From contig JAGRES010000014.1 of NCBI GenBank assembly GCA_020446425.1, forward strand, positions 1 through 59,475: DNA of 59,475 nt. Reading direction: 5' to 3'. The DNA comes from Sphingobium sp. GTDB taxonomy: Bacteria; Pseudomonadota; Alphaproteobacteria; Sphingomonadales; Sphingomonadaceae. A model generated the notes under the pieces. It had not been told where the DNA came from. It saw only the letters and a list, made by a program, of their open reading frames with translations, and did no database searches. This document shows positions 37,517 to 46,961 of the stretch, one piece after another (the stretch's first letter is position 1; each line of letters starts with the position of its first letter). The position numbers and the translations under genes were made by a program.

Positions 37517-39063
37517 CGGATCATATAGTCGAAGGCGGAAAGAGCCGCCTTCGCGCCGTCGCCCATCGCAATGACGATCTGCTTGTAAGGCGTGGTCGTG
37601 GCGTCGCCCGCCGCGAATACGCCGGGCACTGACGTCGCACCGCGCGCATCGACCTCAATCTCGCCACGCGGCGAAAGTGCAATATCCCCCTCCAGCCATT
37701 CCGTGTTCGGCACCAGGCCGATCTGTACGAATATGCCTTCCAGTTCGACCTGATGCACCTCCTCCGTGTTACGATCCTTGTAACTGAGGCCCGTCACCTT
37801 GTCGCCATCGCCCAGCACTTCGGTAGTGAGCGCGGAGACAATCACATCGACATTGGGCAGGCTGCGGAGCTTGCTTTGAAGTACTTCGTCGGCGCGCAGC
37901 TGACTGTCGAACTCGATCAGCGTCACATGCGCGACGATGCCCGCCAGGTCGATCGCCGCTTCCACGCCGCTATTGCCGCCGCCGATCACGGCGACACGCT
38001 TGCCCTTAAACAATGGGCCGTCACAGTGCGGGCAATAGGCGACGCCACGGTTGCGATATTCCTCCTCGCCGGGAACGCCCATCTGCCGCCAGCGCGCACC
38101 GGTCGACAGGATAACCGTCTTGGATGTCAGCGTCGCGCCATTCTCCAGCTCGATACCGACCAAACCGCCCGGATTTTTCGCCGGAACAAGCTTTTTCGCC
38201 GTCTGAAGGTTCATGATATCAACATCATATTCCTTCACATGGGTTTCGAGCGCGGAAGCGAGCTTCGGCCCTTCGGTGTATGTGACCGAGATGAAATTTT
38301 CGATGCCCATGGTGTCGAGCACCTGACCGCCGAAACGCTCCGCTGCAATACCTGTGCGGATGCCCTTGCGCGCGGCATAGACCGCCGCCGCCGCGCCAGC
38401 GGGTCCACCGCCGACGACCAGCACATCAAATGGCTCTTTCGCGGCAATTTTCTCTGCCGCCTTCGCCTGCGCGCCAGTGTCCAGCTTGGCAACGATCTGC
38501 TCCAGGTCCATGCGGCCCGACGCGAACTGCTCACCGTTCAGGAACACCGTCGGCACGGCCATCACCTTGCGGCCGTCAACCTCATCCTTGAACAACGCAC
38601 CGTCGATGGCGACATGCTTGATGCGTGGATTAAGCACGCTCATCAGGTTCAATGCCTGCACGACATCCGGGCAATTCTGGCAAGAGAGCGAGAAATAGGT
38701 CTCGAAACTATAATCGCCGTCCAGCCCCTGCACCTGCTCGATCAGCTCCTGCGCGGCCTTGGACGGGTGCCCGCCGACCTGAAGCAGAGCCAGCACCAGC
38801 GACGTGAATTCATGCCCCATCGGAATGCCGGCGAAACTGACGCCAATGTCGGTGCCGCTGCGGCGGATCAGGAAGGACGGCTTGCGCGCGTCATCGCCGT
38901 CACGGCGAGCGCTTACCTTGTCGGAAAGCGATGCGATTTCATCGAGCAGCTCCGCCAGCTCGGCTGATTTTGCATCATCGCCAAGAGTCGCGACCAGTTC
39001 AATCGGCTCGCGGATGTTGACGAGATAGCCCTTGAGCTGTTCCTTCATTGCGGCTTCGAGCAT
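37477..39063 (-). CDS. ahpF: Alkyl hydroperoxide reductase subunit F
   Basis: A 528-residue AhpF. The N-terminal tandem thioredoxin-like part carries CQNCPDV. It is followed by FAD- and NADH-binding domains ([20 protein letters not shown] and [20 protein letters not shown]) and the redox disulfide CPHCDGP. It moves electrons from NADH to AhpC. Length is normal. The 3' end overlaps the KpsS-like gene. ahpC lies upstream on the same strand with a gap of about 136 bp. Confidence 0.97.
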   Translation of the reverse strand: MLEAAMKEQLKGYLVNIREPIELVATLGDDAKSAELAELLDEIASLSDKVSARRDGDDARKPSFLIRRSGTDIGVSFAGIPMGHEFTSLVLALLQVGGHPSKAAQELIEQVQGLDGDYSFETYFSLSCQNCPDVVQALNLMSVLNPRIKHVAIDGALFKDEVDGRKVMAVPTVFLNGEQFASGRMDLEQIVAKLDTGAQAKAAEKIAAKEPFDVLVVGGGPAGAAAAVYAARKGIRTGIAAERFGGQVLDTMGIENFISVTYTEGPKLASALETHVKEYDVDIMNLQTAKKLVPAKNPGGLVGIELENGATLTSKTVILSTGARWRQMGVPGEEEYRNRGVAYCPHCDGPLFKGKRVAVIGGGNSGVEAAIDLAGIVAHVTLIEFDSQLRADEVLQSKLRSLPNVDVIVSALTTEVLGDGDKVTGLSYKDRNTEEVHQVELEGIFVQIGLVPNTEWLEGDIALSPRGEIEVDARGATSVPGVFAAGDATTTPYKQIVIAMGDGAKAALSAFDYMIRQVPVAEMTEAAA

Positions 39064-39199
39064 GTCTTTCTCCTTGGCGCCGTCTGTTCAGGGCGCATAA
39101 GTCCGCCTGCCGCCCATGGTAGAAGAGGGGCGACATGAGACGGCAAGCGGTTCGCTGCGGCGGCCCATGGGGTTAGGCGGGCCGCCGCGCTTTCGATCG

Positions 39200-39763
39200 T
39201 TAAATTTTGCCGACGAGGTCCAGCGAGGGAGCCAGCGTCTTTTCGCCTTCTTCCCACTTGGCCGGGCATACTTCGCCGGGGTGGGTCTGCCAGTATTTCA
39301 GCGCCTTGACCTTGCGGAGCAGTTCCGACGCGTTGCGACCGACACCTTCCGGGGTGATTTCAACGAGCTGGATAACACCTTCAGGATCGACGACGAAGGT
39401 TCCACGGTCGGCAAGGCCGACGCCCGGGCGCAGTACATCGAAGTTGTTGGCGAGGATATGGTTCTGGTCACCAACCATATAATAATTGATCTTGCCGATG
39501 GCTGGCGACGTGTCGTGCCATGCCTTATGGCTGAAATGCGTATCTGTCGAAACAGCATAGATTTCCGCGCCGAGTGCCTGGAATTCGCCATAAAGGTCGG
39601 CCAGGTCCTCAAGCTCAGTTGGGCATACGAAAGTGAAGTCCGCCGGATAGAAGACGAAGATGGCGTATTTGCCCTTCACGTCGGCATCGGTCACGTCGAC
39701 AAAATTGCCTTCCTTGAAAGCCGTTGCGCTAAAGGGTTTGATTTCGGTACTGATGACAGCCAT
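39200..39763 (-). CDS. ahpC: Alkyl hydroperoxide reductase subunit C (peroxiredoxin)
   Basis: A 187-residue 2-Cys peroxiredoxin. The peroxidatic Cys is in DFTFVCPTELEDLADLYGEF, and the resolving Cys in PGEVCPAKWEEG near the C-terminus. It reduces peroxides and is recharged by AhpF. The start at 39763 (MAVISTEIKPF) is preferred over one four codons upstream. Its promoter region is 39764-40008; I see no clear OxyR box by eye. Confidence 0.97.
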   Translation of the reverse strand: MAVISTEIKPFSATAFKEGNFVDVTDADVKGKYAIFVFYPADFTFVCPTELEDLADLYGEFQALGAEIYAVSTDTHFSHKAWHDTSPAIGKINYYMVGDQNHILANNFDVLRPGVGLADRGTFVVDPEGVIQLVEITPEGVGRNASELLRKVKALKYWQTHPGEVCPAKWEEGEKTLAPSLDLVGKI

Positions 39764-40008
39764 TCTGGTCTCCATTCATGGGCTCAATGTAAATTTGCAG
39801 GTGCGTGCTAGCAGCACTGCCTACAAAGGTGAAATTGCTTTTATCCGCTACACAGATTGAAAAATTCGATTAATCCGATGAAACGTTCTTCTTGGCATAT
39901 GAACCGATCCCAATCGCTCTGGCTCGTTGTGAACCGTTCATGCAACTTTCGGTAGCTTGCATGTGTTTCTTCATCGCGACATGACCTGAGACAAGGAAAG
40001 GGCAGTTC

Positions 40009-40311
40009 ATGCAAAAGATATTGAGCAGCGCCATAGCGCTATCGCTAATGGCTCCCGCCGTGCTGGTTCCAATTGCAGCCGAAGCGCGCCACGGCGACCG
40101 TTATGAATATAAAGAGTGGCGCGGACGCGATGGCCGCATGTATTGCCGCAAAACCGACGGCACAGTGGGCCTGGTCGTGGGCGCTGCGGGCGGCGCCCTG
40201 CTAGGCCGTGCCATCGACACGCATGGCGACCGCACGACCGGTACCATATTGGGTGCGGCGGCCGGCGCCCTGATCGGCAAGGAAGTCGCGTCCAAGCGCC
40301 GGTGCCGCTGA
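40009..40311 (+). CDS. Glycine-zipper envelope protein
   Basis: A 100-residue exported protein with a signal peptide (about 1-25, ending near AEARHGD), a short charged part with one Cys (GRMYCRKTDGT) and two glycine-zipper helices, VGLVVGAAGGALLGRAI and TTGTILGAAAGALIGKEVAS. Such 2TM glycine-zipper proteins sit in the envelope; function is unknown. It stands alone after ahpC, divergent from it. Confidence 0.85.
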   Translation: MQKILSSAIALSLMAPAVLVPIAAEARHGDRYEYKEWRGRDGRMYCRKTDGTVGLVVGAAGGALLGRAIDTHGDRTTGTILGAAAGALIGKEVASKRRCR

Positions 40312-40435
40312 TCTTCATTGGCAAATCCGATTTATGTGACGCGGGCTTCATTTCTTTGTCCGCGTCACAATATTTTTGACTGGACGCCCGGCTTCGCTTT
40401 CGCCATGGAGGCGGCTGCAACTGCGCCTCAGGCGA

Positions 40436-40511
<76 letters not shown>

Positions 40512-40641
40512 CATTTATCCTCTTTACTTCGACACCTTGCACCATCGCCTCCGATTTCCAGCCCCCAACTCCTGATGGACACATCATTCTGCCGGAGCCA
40601 CCTCGCTCTGGTGCAAAAAGCGCAGATCGTCTGGAAGCTGG

Positions 40642-41985
40642 TCATTTGAGAGTCTTTGCGCCGGGCGGCTGAACCAGGAACATGGATGCGGCGACCAAGG
40701 CAAACGCGGCGAAGCAGGCACAGACGACCTCGCGATCCAACCCCGCTGAGAAAAGCCCCCCGGCGATCAGCGGACTGGTCGCACTCCCCAAACGAGCGAT
40801 CCCGAGTACAAACCCCACACCCGTGGCCCGCGCCTCCGGCTGGAAGCAGCTCGGAACGATAGTGTAAAAGCCGGCCTGAGAGGCGGATCCGAAAATGCCA
40901 TGAAATGCCGCTACGACAATGAACATGACAGGCGATGCCGGCACCAGACCAATCGCCGCAGTAGCGATGGCAAGACAAAGCACGGTCAGCATTGTCATCC
41001 GGTATATATTGCCGGTGTTCGTGACAGAACCAAATGCAAGGCCGCCTGCAATACCCGCTGCAATCGCAATCGTACCGACAAGGCTGGCGGTCGTAGTATC
41101 GGCGCCTGCGCTCGCCGCTATCTGCGGCATCCAGTACCCGCCGAACAATACGGTCTGCATCAGGATCAACTGAAAGGTTGCAATCCATATAGTCACAGCG
41201 CGTTGCCCAGGGGCAAACACGGCGGAGTAGCTGCGCTGGCGACTGACCGGTGGCGGAAGATGGTCAACTGGAGCGTGGCCAAGACGTTGGAGCATCGCGT
41301 TCACGCGAGCATGTCGGTTGGGTACAGCCCTTGCCAGCAAACTTTGCAAGGGCTCAGGAAGAAACAGCAGCACGGCAGGGATCATCGCCGCCGTCAGGCC
41401 CGCGCCTACAAGGAACTCGATGCGCCATCCGAAGCTCTCAAAGAATAGCGTCGCTGTCAGCCCCGCAAGCATGCCGCCTATGGGAAAACCGATCACGATG
41501 AGAGAGATGGCCAAGGCCCGCCGTCGCTTGTTGGTGGATTCAGCGGCGACCGGACTCATTACCGCCATGATCGTGCCGACGCTGAGGCCTGTCACGGCGC
41601 GACAGATGATGAGCGCATTCAGGGAGCTGGAGTGAGCTGCCATAAGCATGCCTGTGGCGGCCATGCCTAGCGCGGCAAGGATCAATGGGCGCCGGCCATA
41701 GAGATCGGCCAGTGGTGCGATGAGAAAAGAACCGAGCGCCATGCCGAAAAGGCTGCTGGCAAGAATGGCACCCAAGCGGGATGGCTCAAGGCCCCATTCC
41801 TGCTGCAACACCGGTATCACGAACGTTGCGGACAACACATCGTAGCCGTCGACAATGGAAATACCGATAGCGACGGCTACCGCTCTCCATTGCATTGGGC
41901 TCATCGCTCCCTCTTCGAGCCGCTCTCGAATCTCATCGAGGGTCGATGTGGCTGTCCCATCTTCCCTACTCACTGCATCACTCAT
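40642..41985 (-). CDS. MFS transporter, aromatic acid:H+ symporter family
   Basis: A 447-residue MFS permease with 12 predicted segments. It shows the AAHS-type SIVDGYDVLSATFVIPVLQQ opening with its charged Asp, then the APLADLYGRRPLILAALGM loop and the KRRRALAISLIVIGFPIGGM signature. It probably imports an organic or aromatic acid. It is followed (upstream on the minus strand) by a truncated TonB receptor and may once have been its partner. Confidence 0.92.
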   Translation of the reverse strand: MSDAVSREDGTATSTLDEIRERLEEGAMSPMQWRAVAVAIGISIVDGYDVLSATFVIPVLQQEWGLEPSRLGAILASSLFGMALGSFLIAPLADLYGRRPLILAALGMAATGMLMAAHSSSLNALIICRAVTGLSVGTIMAVMSPVAAESTNKRRRALAISLIVIGFPIGGMLAGLTATLFFESFGWRIEFLVGAGLTAAMIPAVLLFLPEPLQSLLARAVPNRHARVNAMLQRLGHAPVDHLPPPVSRQRSYSAVFAPGQRAVTIWIATFQLILMQTVLFGGYWMPQIAASAGADTTTASLVGTIAIAAGIAGGLAFGSVTNTGNIYRMTMLTVLCLAIATAAIGLVPASPVMFIVVAAFHGIFGSASQAGFYTIVPSCFQPEARATGVGFVLGIARLGSATSPLIAGGLFSAGLDREVVCACFAAFALVAASMFLVQPPGAKTLK

Positions 41986-42025
41986 CTCGCCACCAAAGGA
42001 TTTGTCGCAGCAGGTTCTTCTACTA

Positions 42026-44430
42026 TCAAAATTTCACACCCAGCCGAGCGCCGATAGTGCGAGGATTGCCATGAAAGCAGGTCACAGCCTGCGATTCTCC
42101 AGCGGCATCGACCGCGCCGAGCAACCCTCCCAGCGGCAGATAGCCTTGGGCAACACAATAATGCTTGTCGGTGAGGTTTTGCCCAAAAATAGCCAGCGAA
42201 TAGCGATCATTGGGCGAAAAGAGCGAGAGCCTGGCGGAGAGTAGAGCATATCCATTCTGGAAGGTTCTCGGACTATAATCGTTGATGGCGTTGGCATTCT
42301 GCCGGCTGACAGTCGTGAGGTCGGCTCGCAGCGATGCACGATATCCAGAATTGAACTCGGCCCTCAATTCAACGCCCTCGCTGGTTGACCATTTGGGCGC
42401 AAAGGTTGGCCTTGCGCCGGTGAGATCCTGACTTCCAGTGAACCATGGCAAAGCAGGCGCATTGGGATAGTCAGTGAACTTTGCATCGTTATACGCAACA
42501 GCTGCGTTGAACCTTATCCAATCGGCGGGATCGGCCGAGAATTGCGCCTCCACGCCCTTGCTGCGGATTGTGCCGACATTTTGGACGGCCGAACCAACCT
42601 CGGTCAGAGCACGCTCCTGAAATCCGTCGACGTCCATGCGGTAGGCGGTGACATTGGCCGTCACCCGACGGTCGAGGAACTGCGTTTTAGCCCCGATCTC
42701 GTAGTTCTTGACGGTCTCGGGTTTGAAAATGCGCAACTGATCGAGGACAGCGCTAGCGGAGCCGGAGTTGAACCCGCCCGCCTTGAAGCCAGTGGAATAT
42801 GTGGCAAACAACATCACGTCGCGCACCGGCTTCCAGCTCAGATTGACGCGACCGGTAAAGCGATTGTCCTTATATTTGAACGATGAACTCTCAACGGCGA
42901 GAAGCGCTGCGGGGTTGTTCTTTATGCCCTCATAGCTCCCCGTCTTCTTCTCGTGAGTGTAACGACCGCCGAGCGTCAATTCGAGCTCCGGCACTACCTT
43001 TAATGTGGCCTGCGCATAGCCGGCAAAGCTTTCCGTGTCCTGATCAAACAGTGCAACGAAAGCCTTATGCTTGGCATTTGCGGCACACGGCCCCGCCAGA
43101 GGCGGGATCGAGGCGGCAATCATCGTCGAGCAATATTCGGATCGCAGATTATAGTCGTAATCGATCTGGAGATCTTCACTGAAATAATAGGCGCCCACGA
43201 CGAATTTGAGGCGACCGTTCAGCAAATCCTCCGGTGACAATATCTGCAATTCGTGATTGTGGCTTTTGCTGCCGAACAGATACTCACGATAGAGTATCGG
43301 CACCGGGAGGAAGGTGACCTCGCCGTCCTGCTCGTTCGCGCGCCAGCTTCGGTAGCTGTTAGTCAATTTGAATGCGAAACCCGATGAGGTCGCAAGATCA
43401 AGCGTGCTCGACACCCCCCAGTGGGAATCGTCGATATTGGCGGTCGAGACATCCTGAACGGAGCTGTTGCTACCAATACCGATAGTAGGCAACCGGCCGG
43501 AAAGAAGACTGTCCATGTTCGCGCGGATTGTCGGCGTAACCGAAGAAGGCAAGATAGAAATATTATACCAGCCGTCCCCCGTTTGCGTAGCATAGTCGCC
43601 GCGCATCGTCCAGGTCAGGTCGTCGGTGACATGATATCGCGCGGCAAGCCGCAGGCTGATCGTATCCGTCCCGCCAAAACGCTGCCCGGTCGGCACCTGA
43701 TGCCAATATCCGCCGAACTTCTCGCCGAGCCCTGCGAAACGAATGGCAAAACTATCATTGAAGGGAAGATTGGCGACGAACTCGCCGCGATAGCGTTGCC
43801 CGGAACCTATTTCGAAAGTAGCATTGCCTTCCAAATTGTCGGTTGGCCGAGCAGTATTGATGCTGATCGCGCCGACCGAAGCGTTACGGCCGAACAATGT
43901 GCCCTGGGGGCCCGAGAGCACTTCAATGGATTGAACATCGATAAGCGTGGAGTTGAGCGCTCCGGCGCGCGGCACATAAACGCCATCGAGGTAGGTCGCA
44001 ACGCTGGGTTCGATTGCGCTGTTGCCGAAGGAACCAAGGCCGCGAATACCATTACGGGCGGCAACGGTCCCTGGACCGAGGCTGAACTTGTAGGTCGGCA
44101 CAAGCTTCACGAGATCCTGCACTTGATTGACGCCCGCATCGCGCAACGTTTCTCCGTTGAACGCCTGAATGGAAATCGGAACGTCTTGGACCTTCTCGAA
44201 TCTTTTTTGGGCGGTGACGACGATCTCACTGATGCTGTTCGATATGATCGGGCGGCTGGAGGCAGCGGCGCCGCTATCGGATGAAGCGGCGGTCTGGTCA
44301 GCATAGCGCCTTATGGCGACGCTATCGCTCGATGTATCGCGCCTGATCGTGAACCCTGTACCAAGAAGCAATTTATGAAGTGCCTCGTCTGCGGTCATAT
44401 TGCCGCGAACTCCCTGGGACCGCATGCCCG
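42026..44430 (-). pseudogene. TonB-dependent receptor truncated at its 5' end
   Basis: About 800 codons of a TonB receptor with an STN (secretin/TonB short) domain. Only the second half of STN remains, GMRSQGVRGNMTADEALHKL, followed by the TonB-box region ISEIVVTAQKRFEKVQDVPI, the plug (NGIRGLGSFGNSAIEPSVAT) and a complete 22-strand-like barrel ending in GARLGVKF. Upstream of about 44425 the frame runs antisense through a hydantoinase gene, so the signal peptide and first half of STN are gone. Without a signal peptide it cannot reach the outer membrane, so it is scored as a pseudogene. Confidence 0.8.
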
Positions 44431-45080
44431 ATATATTGTCGATTGGTCTGGGCGGCGGCAGTCGCGTTTCATTGGGCAACGGCCAAAGCGACAAAATCGA
44501 AATCGGCCCGGAGTCGGTCGGCTTCCGCCTCCGCGAGGAGGCGCTGATTTTCGGCGGCAACGTCCTGACCGCCAGCGATATCGCCGTGGCATCAGGCCAG
44601 GCATCCTTTGGAGAACCTGAACGCGTCGCTCATCTGGATCGCGGCCAGGTCGCGGGAGCGGTCCGGCAAATGCACGCCATGATCGAGGAAGGCATTGACC
44701 GCATGAAGACGAATGCGACCGACATCCCGCTCATTCTTGTGGGTGGTGGCGCCGTCCTCATCAGCGAGACCTTGGCAGGTACCAGCGAAACAGTCACTCC
44801 CGAAGCCGCGGGTGTCGCCAATGCCGTGGGCGCGGCTATCGGTCAGGTCAGCGGATCGATCGATCGCATCTACAACTTTCAGGAAATCGGCCGGGAAGCA
44901 GCACTTGAGGACGCCCGCGCACTGGCCACCGCCCGTGCAATCGAAGCCGGCGCCGATCCCCAAACTGTTTCCATCGTCGATCTCGACGATCTTCCGCTCG
45001 CCTATCTTCCGGGCGGCGCCACCCGTGTTGTCTGCCGCGCCGTCGGCGACCTGGTTTTGAAAGAGAAACGCCTTGCCTGA
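44421..45080 (+). pseudogene. Hydantoinase/oxoprolinase A, 5'-truncated
   Basis: The last about 220 codons of a HyuA-type hydantoinase/oxoprolinase (whole proteins have about 520). RMPDILSIGLGGGSRVSLG begins the surviving part, followed by EEALIFGGNVLTASDIAVAS, IPLILVGGGAVLISETLAGT and AAGVANAVGAAIGQVSGSID. The N-terminal about 300 residues, including the first ATPase-fold motifs, are missing. Upstream the sequence is antisense to a TonB receptor. A TTG at 44400 could start translation of a fragment, but it would be inactive. The stop overlaps the next start by eight bases. Confidence 0.8.
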
Positions 45081-46176
45081 ATTGATTACTCTGGATGACA
45101 TTGATGATCTGGCCGTTGGATCCGCGTTTCTCGGTACCGGTGGCGGCGGTGATCCCTATGTCGGTTCGCTGCTCTGCAAGGAGGCGGTTGCCGCCTTCGG
45201 GCCGGTACAGTTGATCTCGCTCGACGAGTTACCGGACGATTCCAGCGTGTTCATCGTCGGCGCGATCGGCGCTCCGACCGTGCTGACGGAAAAACTGTTT
45301 TCGGTCGACGAAGCCCATTGCGCCGTTGAAGCGTTGGAAACGCTGCTCAATCGCAAGGCGACCGCAATCATTTCTGCTGAAATCGGCGGTCTCAACTCTG
45401 TCATGCCAGTTGCCTATGCAGCAATGCGTGGATTGCCGCTCATCGACGCTGATGGGATGGGTCGAGCCTTCCCGTCGATCAACATGACCACGTTCAACGT
45501 CTACGGCGTGTCGTGCACGCCCATGGCAATCGGCGACGAGCACGGTAATGTCGCGCTGTTCAAGACAGCGGATGCAAAGACCGCCGAGGACCTGGCACGA
45601 CCGCTGGTTGCGGCAATGGGCGCGAGTGCGAGCCTGTCATGCTACCCGATGACCGGAGAGCAGGCGAAACACAGCGCGTTACCGAGCACCGTTAGTGCGG
45701 CGATCGCGATCGGCGCGGCGATCCGCAGCGGCGACCGGGCTATTCCGGCGGTCGATCGGCTGGTCCAGACGCTTGCCAGCTTACCCTATTACAGCCATGC
45801 TTATCGGCTGTTCGACGGGAAGATTGTCGACATCAGCCGTGACACTTCGCGCGGATGGGTCTTTGGAAAATGCATCATCCAATCGCTGGATGGTCCATCC
45901 GTTGCGGAAATCGGATTTCAGAACGAGAATATTGCGGTGCGGGTCGATGGTGTCCTGAAAGCCATCGTTCCCGACCTGGTTTGCATTGTCGACCGGGAGA
46001 CAGCCCAACCGATCCCGACGGAGAAACTGCGCTATGGCCAGCGGGTCGCCGTGATCGGGTGCAGCGCCTCCGACTTGCTGCGAACCCCGGAGTCACTGGC
46101 CTGCATGGGGCCGGCGGCTTTCGGAGAGATTGCCGAATATGTCGAGATCGAACGTCTGAACCAAGTTGAAGCCTGA
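45073..46176 (+). CDS. DUF917 / S-methyl-thiohydantoin desulfurase family protein
   Basis: A 367-residue protein of the DUF917 family, whose domains are now named after S-methyl thiohydantoin desulfurase. Marks are SAFLGTGGGGDPYVGSLLCK near the start, AEIGGLNSVMPVAYAAMRGL, LIDADGMGRAFPSINMTTFN and a C-terminal domain with SRGWVFGKCIIQ. Members cluster with hydantoinases and can act on thiohydantoins, releasing a thiol. It starts with TTG, overlapping the hydantoinase fragment, and is followed by a racemase gene. Substrate here is inferred. Confidence 0.85.
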   Translation: MPELITLDDIDDLAVGSAFLGTGGGGDPYVGSLLCKEAVAAFGPVQLISLDELPDDSSVFIVGAIGAPTVLTEKLFSVDEAHCAVEALETLLNRKATAIISAEIGGLNSVMPVAYAAMRGLPLIDADGMGRAFPSINMTTFNVYGVSCTPMAIGDEHGNVALFKTADAKTAEDLARPLVAAMGASASLSCYPMTGEQAKHSALPSTVSAAIAIGAAIRSGDRAIPAVDRLVQTLASLPYYSHAYRLFDGKIVDISRDTSRGWVFGKCIIQSLDGPSVAEIGFQNENIAVRVDGVLKAIVPDLVCIVDRETAQPIPTEKLRYGQRVAVIGCSASDLLRTPESLACMGPAAFGEIAEYVEIERLNQVEA

Positions 46177-46189
46177 AAGGAGCCTTCCC

Positions 46190-46924
46190 TTGTCCATCAT
46201 TCACATCATCACGCCGGTCACCACTAAGGGCATTCGAGATCTTCAGGAGATCGCGCATCTGGCCGGGCCTAATCTGCAATTCACGCACTCGCTGTTGGAT
46301 CGCGGCCCACCGTCCATCGAAAGCGAATTCGATGAGGCGCTTGCTGTTCCCGACACGATACGCCGGGCGATAGAGGCCGAAAAAGCTGGTGCCGATGCGA
46401 TCATCATCGACTGTATGGGGGACCCCGGCCTGAAGCCTGCGCGCGAGGTCGTAAAGATCCCGGTTCTTGGGCCCGCCGAGACATCAATGCATCTCGCCGC
46501 AATGCTCGGCCAGAAATTCAGCGTCGTGACCGTGGTCGACACAGTGAAACCGCTGACCGCCAACCTCGCCCGCATTTATGGCGTTTACGAGAAGTTCGCG
46601 TCGGTGCGGGTCATAGACATACCGGTTCTCGAACTTCACGATCGGCTCGATGAATTGCAGGGGAGGCTTGCAAAAACCGCGCAAATGGCGGTCGAACAGG
46701 ATGGCGCGGACGTCATCGTTCTGGGTTGCACCGGCTTCCTCGGCTGCGCGACCGCGATCGAGGCGCATCTCTTGGCGGCAGGCCACGACGTTCCGGTGAT
46801 CGACCCGATACCGACCACGGTTTGCATGGCCGAAGCCATCGTCAAGGCCGGACTGCGCCACAGCAAGCGAACCTATGCCACGCCGCCGTCCAAGACGATC
46901 ATAGGCTACGACATCCCGAGGTAA
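46190..46924 (+). CDS. Hydantoin racemase / Asp-Glu racemase family protein
   Basis: A 244-residue racemase. The two catalytic cysteines are in DAIIIDCMGDPGLKPAREV and VIVLGCTGFLGCATAIEAH. The N-terminus, IIHIITPVTTKGIRDLQEIA, fits hydantoin racemases, which interconvert D- and L-hydantoins. The TTG start at 46190 has AAAGGAG (46177-46183) at good spacing, 13 bp after the DUF917 stop. It belongs to the same operon as DUF917 and the TonB receptor. Confidence 0.88.
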   Translation: MSIIHIITPVTTKGIRDLQEIAHLAGPNLQFTHSLLDRGPPSIESEFDEALAVPDTIRRAIEAEKAGADAIIIDCMGDPGLKPAREVVKIPVLGPAETSMHLAAMLGQKFSVVTVVDTVKPLTANLARIYGVYEKFASVRVIDIPVLELHDRLDELQGRLAKTAQMAVEQDGADVIVLGCTGFLGCATAIEAHLLAAGHDVPVIDPIPTTVCMAEAIVKAGLRHSKRTYATPPSKTIIGYDIPR

Positions 46925-46961
46925 ACAACCACCAAAAAGCACTTAGATAAGGGGATCAGAA

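Noticed and set aside
39764-40008. OxyR site upstream of ahpC
   Set aside because: No convincing match to the OxyR spacing pattern by eye.
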